DNA of 64,000 nt, taken from positions 248,001-312,000 of the forward strand of contig NZ_UOOB01000002.1 of assembly GCF_900564145.1 (NCBI RefSeq), given 5' to 3'. Source of the stretch: Comamonas sp. lk. GTDB taxonomy: Bacteria > Pseudomonadota > Gammaproteobacteria > Burkholderiales > Burkholderiaceae_C. Below the pieces are notes generated by a model. The model searched no databases and had not been told where the DNA came from. It saw only the letters and a list, made by a program, of their open reading frames with translations. The translations under genes were made by a program, and so were the position numbers. Below, in pieces: positions 60,955 to 64,000 of this stretch; within the stretch, counting starts at the first letter, position 1, and every line of letters begins with the position of its first letter.

Positions 60955-62313
60955 TCATCGCTTGTTGGTGTTGCGGTGCGTCAGCCACTCTTCAAGGTAG
61001 TGGATGTTGGTGCCGCCTTCCATGAACTTGGAATCAACCATCAAATCCTGGTGCAGAGGAATATTGGTATTGATGCCTTCCACCACGGTTTCCTGCAGCG
61101 CAGTGCGCATGCGGGCAATGGCTTGTTCACGGGTGTCGCCGTACGTGATGATCTTGCCGATCATGGAGTCGTAGTTGGGCGGCACAAAGTAGTTGTTGTA
61201 GACATGGGTGTCCACGCGCACGCCGGGGCCACCGGGCGCATGCCACATGGTGATACGACCGGGCGAAGGCGTGAACTTGTAAGGATCTTCGGCGTTCACG
61301 CGGCACTCAATGGCGTGACCCTTGAACTCGACCTGGCGCTGGGTAAAAGGCAGCTTCTCGCCCGCAGCGATCATGATCTGGGTACGCACAATGTCGATAC
61401 CCGTGATCAGCTCGGTGATGGGGTGCTCCACCTGCACGCGGGTGTTCATCTCGATGAAGTAGAACTCGCCGTTTTCAAACAGGAACTCGAAAGTACCCGC
61501 ACCGCGATAGCCGATTTTCTTGCAGGCAGCAGCGCAGCGCTCACCGATGCGCTCAATCAGCTTGCGGGGAATACCGGGAGCCGGAGCTTCCTCGATCACC
61601 TTCTGGTGGCGGCGCTGCATGGAGCAGTCGCGCTCACCCAGATAGACGGCGTTCTTGTGCGTATCGGCCAGTATCTGGATTTCCACGTGACGTGGGTTTT
61701 GCAGATACTTTTCCATGTAGACGGCAGGATTGCCGAATGCAGCGCCGGCCTCAGCCTTGGTCATTTGCACGGCGTTGATCAGCGCAGCTTCGGTATGCAC
61801 CACGCGCATGCCACGGCCGCCGCCACCGCCCGAGGCCTTGATGATCACGGGGTAGCCAATGGCCTTGGCAATGCGCTTGATCAGCGCCGGATCGTCGGGC
61901 AGTTCGCCATCGGAACCAGGCACGCAGGGCACGCCGGCCTTGATCATGGCTTGCTTGGCCGAAACCTTGTCACCCATGATGCGGATGTTCTCAGGCGTAG
62001 GGCCAATGAAGGTAAAGCCGCTCTTTTCCACACGCTCGGCAAAGTCGGCATTCTCGGACAGGAAGCCATAGCCAGGGTGAATGGCTTCAGCGTCCGTCAC
62101 CTCGGCAGCCGAAATAATCGCCGGCATATTGAGGTAGGAAAGCGACGACGGAGCGGGGCCGATGCAAACGGCCTCGTCGGCCAGCTTGACATACTTGGCA
62201 TCACGGTCGGCTTCGGAATACACCATCACCGCCTTGATACCCAGCTCGCGGCAAGCGCGCTGGATGCGCAGGGCAATTTCGCCCCGATTGGCAACCAAAA
62301 TTTTCTTAAACAT
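60955..62313 (-). CDS. accC: Acetyl-CoA carboxylase, biotin carboxylase subunit
   Basis: 452 residues from ATG 62313 ([17 protein letters not shown]). It is an ATP-grasp enzyme with the glycine-rich lid [37 protein letters not shown] and catalytic [14 protein letters not shown]. It carboxylates biotin on AccB with bicarbonate and ATP. It follows accB by 123 bases. No internal truncation is seen. Confidence 0.97.
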   Translation of the reverse strand: MFKKILVANRGEIALRIQRACRELGIKAVMVYSEADRDAKYVKLADEAVCIGPAPSSLSYLNMPAIISAAEVTDAEAIHPGYGFLSENADFAERVEKSGFTFIGPTPENIRIMGDKVSAKQAMIKAGVPCVPGSDGELPDDPALIKRIAKAIGYPVIIKASGGGGGRGMRVVHTEAALINAVQMTKAEAGAAFGNPAVYMEKYLQNPRHVEIQILADTHKNAVYLGERDCSMQRRHQKVIEEAPAPGIPRKLIERIGERCAAACKKIGYRGAGTFEFLFENGEFYFIEMNTRVQVEHPITELITGIDIVRTQIMIAAGEKLPFTQRQVEFKGHAIECRVNAEDPYKFTPSPGRITMWHAPGGPGVRVDTHVYNNYFVPPNYDSMIGKIITYGDTREQAIARMRTALQETVVEGINTNIPLHQDLMVDSKFMEGGTNIHYLEEWLTHRNTNKR

Positions 62314-62436
62314 GAAGTTCCTCGCAGCTTGTTGCCTGCACCTCGGCACAGACCACTGCCAATGACTCAGTCGCGCCGCCCTGGGCTGGCGCACCTTGGT
62401 AGCGAAGCTTGTGCAGCATTCGTTACCCGAAGATCA

Positions 62437-62880
62437 TCACTCGATCACAAACAGGGGTTGGCCGTATTCCACGGCCTGGCCGTTCTCGCCCAACACGCGC
62501 ACCACCGTGCCGCTCTTGTCGGCTTCGATTTCGTTGAGGATCTTCATCGCTTCAACGATGCAGATGGTCTCGCCTTCCTTGACCTGGCTGCCCACATCCA
62601 CAAAAGGCTTGGCGCCAGGGCTGGAAGCGCGGTAGAAGGTACCGACCATGGGAGACTTGACCACATGGCCTTCAACCGCTGCGGGAGCGGCAGCCACGGG
62701 CGCTGCGGCCACAGGGGCAGCAGGCACGGCAGCTTGCATGGGGGCAGCGACAAACTGCTGCACCACGGCGCCTTCGCTCTTGACGATACGGACCTTGCCC
62801 TCTGCTTCTGTGATTTCCAGTTCCGAAACGTTCGATTCGGACACCAGATCAATAAGGGTCTTGAGTTTTCGCAAATCCAT
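62437..62880 (-). CDS. accB: Acetyl-CoA carboxylase biotin carboxyl carrier protein
   Basis: 147 residues. An N-terminal helical part, an Ala/Pro-rich swinging linker (about 46-70), then the biotinyl domain with the lysine at about K113 in [12 protein letters not shown]. It carries CO2 between AccC and AccAD. The leader contains two inverted repeats (62908-62950). It is the first gene of the accBC unit. Confidence 0.97.
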   Translation of the reverse strand: MDLRKLKTLIDLVSESNVSELEITEAEGKVRIVKSEGAVVQQFVAAPMQAAVPAAPVAAAPVAAAPAAVEGHVVKSPMVGTFYRASSPGAKPFVDVGSQVKEGETICIVEAMKILNEIEADKSGTVVRVLGENGQAVEYGQPLFVIE

Positions 62881-62907
62881 GAGAGCTCCAGCGGCTTAAA
62901 ACTAAAC

Positions 62908-62950
62908 AGGGCGCGAATTTACCTCAAATTCGCCCTATTGCGTGCAATAG
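62908..62950. promoter_or_regulatory. Two inverted repeats in the accB leader
   Basis: AGGGCGCGAATTT/AAATTCGCCCT (one bulge, 5-base loop, 62908-62936) and CTATTG-CGTG-CAATAG (62935-62950) lie next to each other 28-70 bases upstream of accB. They may serve as a terminator for the upstream TlpA-like gene or as a regulator or RNA element for accBC. Confidence 0.45.
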
Positions 62951-63022
62951 CCCATATTTTTCAGCAACGTCGCCATGGAATTAGCATTTCCTGCACTTTT
63001 CTGACGCCACGTTTTCGTCAAA

Positions 63023-63604
63023 TCAGCTCTTCTGACTCCAATTAGCAAGATCTTCGCCAGACAACTCACCTATTTTACGTTGTCGTACTTGCCCTTTGGC
63101 ATCAAATAACACCGTGAACGGCAGGCCTCCTTGCAGATTTCCCAAGGTACGGGTCAGGCCCAGACCGCCTTGCATGGCCATTGCCACGGGGTATTGCACT
63201 GGCTGACGCTGCAGGAATCTGAGCACCGCCTCATTCTTATCCACCGCCAAACCGATGACCTGTATGCCGTGGCGCGCCTGCTGCGCCGCAAACGCACTGA
63301 GCATGGGCATTTCCTTGACGCAGGGCGGGCACCAGGTGGCCCAGAAATTGAGCAAAACACTTTTGCCCTGCCAGTCAGCCATGGCAAAAGGCTTGCCATC
63401 CGCAGTTTCGAAAACCTGGCTCCATAGCTGCTGCTCGGCGCTTGGCCCCATGGCCTGAGGCTGGCTGCGCCACCAGGCCACACCGGCGCCGGCAGCCGCT
63501 GCAGCCACCGCCACGCCGCCCGTCAACCACAGGCGCCGGGAGCTGCGCGACCTGATCTGCTCGTGATCATCGACGGCCTGACTTTCTTTTGCGCCTTCAG
63601 GCAT
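63023..63604 (-). CDS. TlpA/ResA-like thioredoxin-fold thiol-disulfide oxidoreductase
   Basis: 193 residues from ATG 63604, six bases after AGGAGG. A second ATG two codons upstream is too close to it. N-terminal membrane anchor or uncleaved signal (about 24-43, GGVAVAAAAAGAGVAWW). The thioredoxin-like domain has NFWATWCPPCVKEMP (WCPPC redox site) and GGLPFTVLFDAKG (cis-Pro). It faces the periplasm and probably reduces apocytochrome c or other thiols. It overlaps the end of the upstream gene by eight bases. Confidence 0.9.
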   Translation of the reverse strand: MPEGAKESQAVDDHEQIRSRSSRRLWLTGGVAVAAAAAGAGVAWWRSQPQAMGPSAEQQLWSQVFETADGKPFAMADWQGKSVLLNFWATWCPPCVKEMPMLSAFAAQQARHGIQVIGLAVDKNEAVLRFLQRQPVQYPVAMAMQGGLGLTRTLGNLQGGLPFTVLFDAKGQVRQRKIGELSGEDLANWSQKS

Positions 63605-64000
63605 TGCCATCCTCCTGTGCCAATAGCTTGCGCAGAGCCTGCACATCACCGCGCGGGCTGCGACCAGCGCTGTCGGGCTTGAGGGCACCACGCACATCAT
63701 CCCTGTCATAAACCATCAAATGTATACCCACGCGCTCATTGAGAGGTTTGCAAAGCGAATGGATGGACAGCGCCTCCACCGGCTGGCCGTGAAAACCAGT
63801 CACCGTGCTGGGTTCGTACTGCACATTGTTGTTGATCAAGGTGATTTCGGCCGACTTGGGATCATCGCAAAAAAGCTGCAGATAGATATCGGACAGCCGG
63901 GTTGCCGTGCCGCGCCAGACGGCACCCGCCAGATGCGGGCGAAACTCCGTGAGTCTCTCCATCCAGACCAGAGCCAGCTCGCGCAAAGCCAGCAGCTCCA
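63597..64000 (-). CDS. Uncharacterised conserved protein, C-terminal part (runs off the right edge)
   Basis: 134 visible codons, open to the window edge, so the start is missing. Strings such as LTEFRPHLAGAVWRGTATR and DIYLQLFCDDPKSAEITL, then GVHLMVYDRDDVRGALKPD look like a soluble alpha/beta protein. I remember similar nucleotidyltransferase-like proteins upstream of TlpA in Burkholderiales but cannot name a family. The stop overlaps the TlpA-like start region, implying cotranscription. Confidence 0.6.
   Translation of the reverse strand, partial: ELLALRELALVWMERLTEFRPHLAGAVWRGTATRLSDIYLQLFCDDPKSAEITLINNNVQYEPSTVTGFHGQPVEALSIHSLCKPLNERVGIHLMVYDRDDVRGALKPDSAGRSPRGDVQALRKLLAQEDGNA

Overview
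The window reads as chromosomal DNA of a GC-rich betaproteobacterium of the order Burkholderiales, most likely family Comamonadaceae and close to Comamonas. This rests on gene content and order (rubredoxin next to pilGHIJ, dusB-fis-purH, ffh with a CcsA-like gene, accB-accC-prmA), on orphan Bug-type solute receptors, on an alanine/lysine-rich histone H1-like protein, and on small dispersed intergenic repeats that I remember from this family. That is inference from recall; no database was searched. No insertion sequence, prophage, CRISPR array, rRNA operon or replication origin is visible.

Layout. 1-1745 (minus): end of the pilGHIJ twitching chemosensory operon plus a small rubredoxin. 1840-4090 (plus): thiD-like kinase and hemL. 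4145-6394: LysR regulator divergent from an M20 amidohydrolase. 6395-10100 (minus): tag, an amino-acid permease, a PAP2-like membrane protein and an anchored cytochrome c. 10161-10280: a structured inverted-repeat element that can fold as a three-way junction. 10289-13289 (minus): purH, fis, dusB. 13435-17737: VanX-like lipoprotein, DedA-like protein, OprB-type porin, Bug receptor. 17871-20906 (minus): nadC, an NrtR-like regulator and ychF, with a candidate NrtR operator on the nadC promoter. 21161-27073: MOSC protein, UbiH-like oxidase, DsbC, M61 peptidase, enoyl-CoA hydratase. 27098-27376: two near-identical tRNA-Met genes. 27654-32668: MFS transporter, LysR, benzoylformate decarboxylase and Bug receptor, probably an aromatic-acid uptake and catabolism cluster. 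32742-37899: divergent modE / modABC, fdhD and a small secreted protein. 38049-39377: miaB. 39609-43845: three overlapping plus-strand genes (large helical protein, PcfJ-like protein, DUF1266 membrane protein), the best candidate here for an undescribed system. 43935-51506: NlpC/P60 lipoprotein, ffh, CcsA-like protein, small Zn-finger protein, pilS, pilR, ampD. 51934-56397: nrdA, a 51-residue membrane miniprotein and nrdB, behind a promoter carrying tandem NrdR boxes and a cluster of DnaA-like boxes. 56577-57515: histone H1-like protein with a 48-bp tandem repeat. 57601-64000 (minus): PfkB kinase, DUF3426 zinc-ribbon protein, prmA, accC, accB, TlpA-like thioredoxin and a partial unknown gene.

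How the parts fit. Two separate loci serve type IV pili: pilGHIJ (signalling) and pilSR (pilin transcription). The molybdate block (modE, modABC, fdhD) would supply Mo enzymes, and FdhD activates formate dehydrogenase. nadC with its regulator is an NAD-synthesis unit. nrdAB carries signals for both dNTP sensing (NrdR) and replication initiation (DnaA). accBC starts fatty-acid synthesis.

Start codons were chosen by ribosome-binding site, family alignment from memory, or overlap with neighbours. Several are GTG or TTG.
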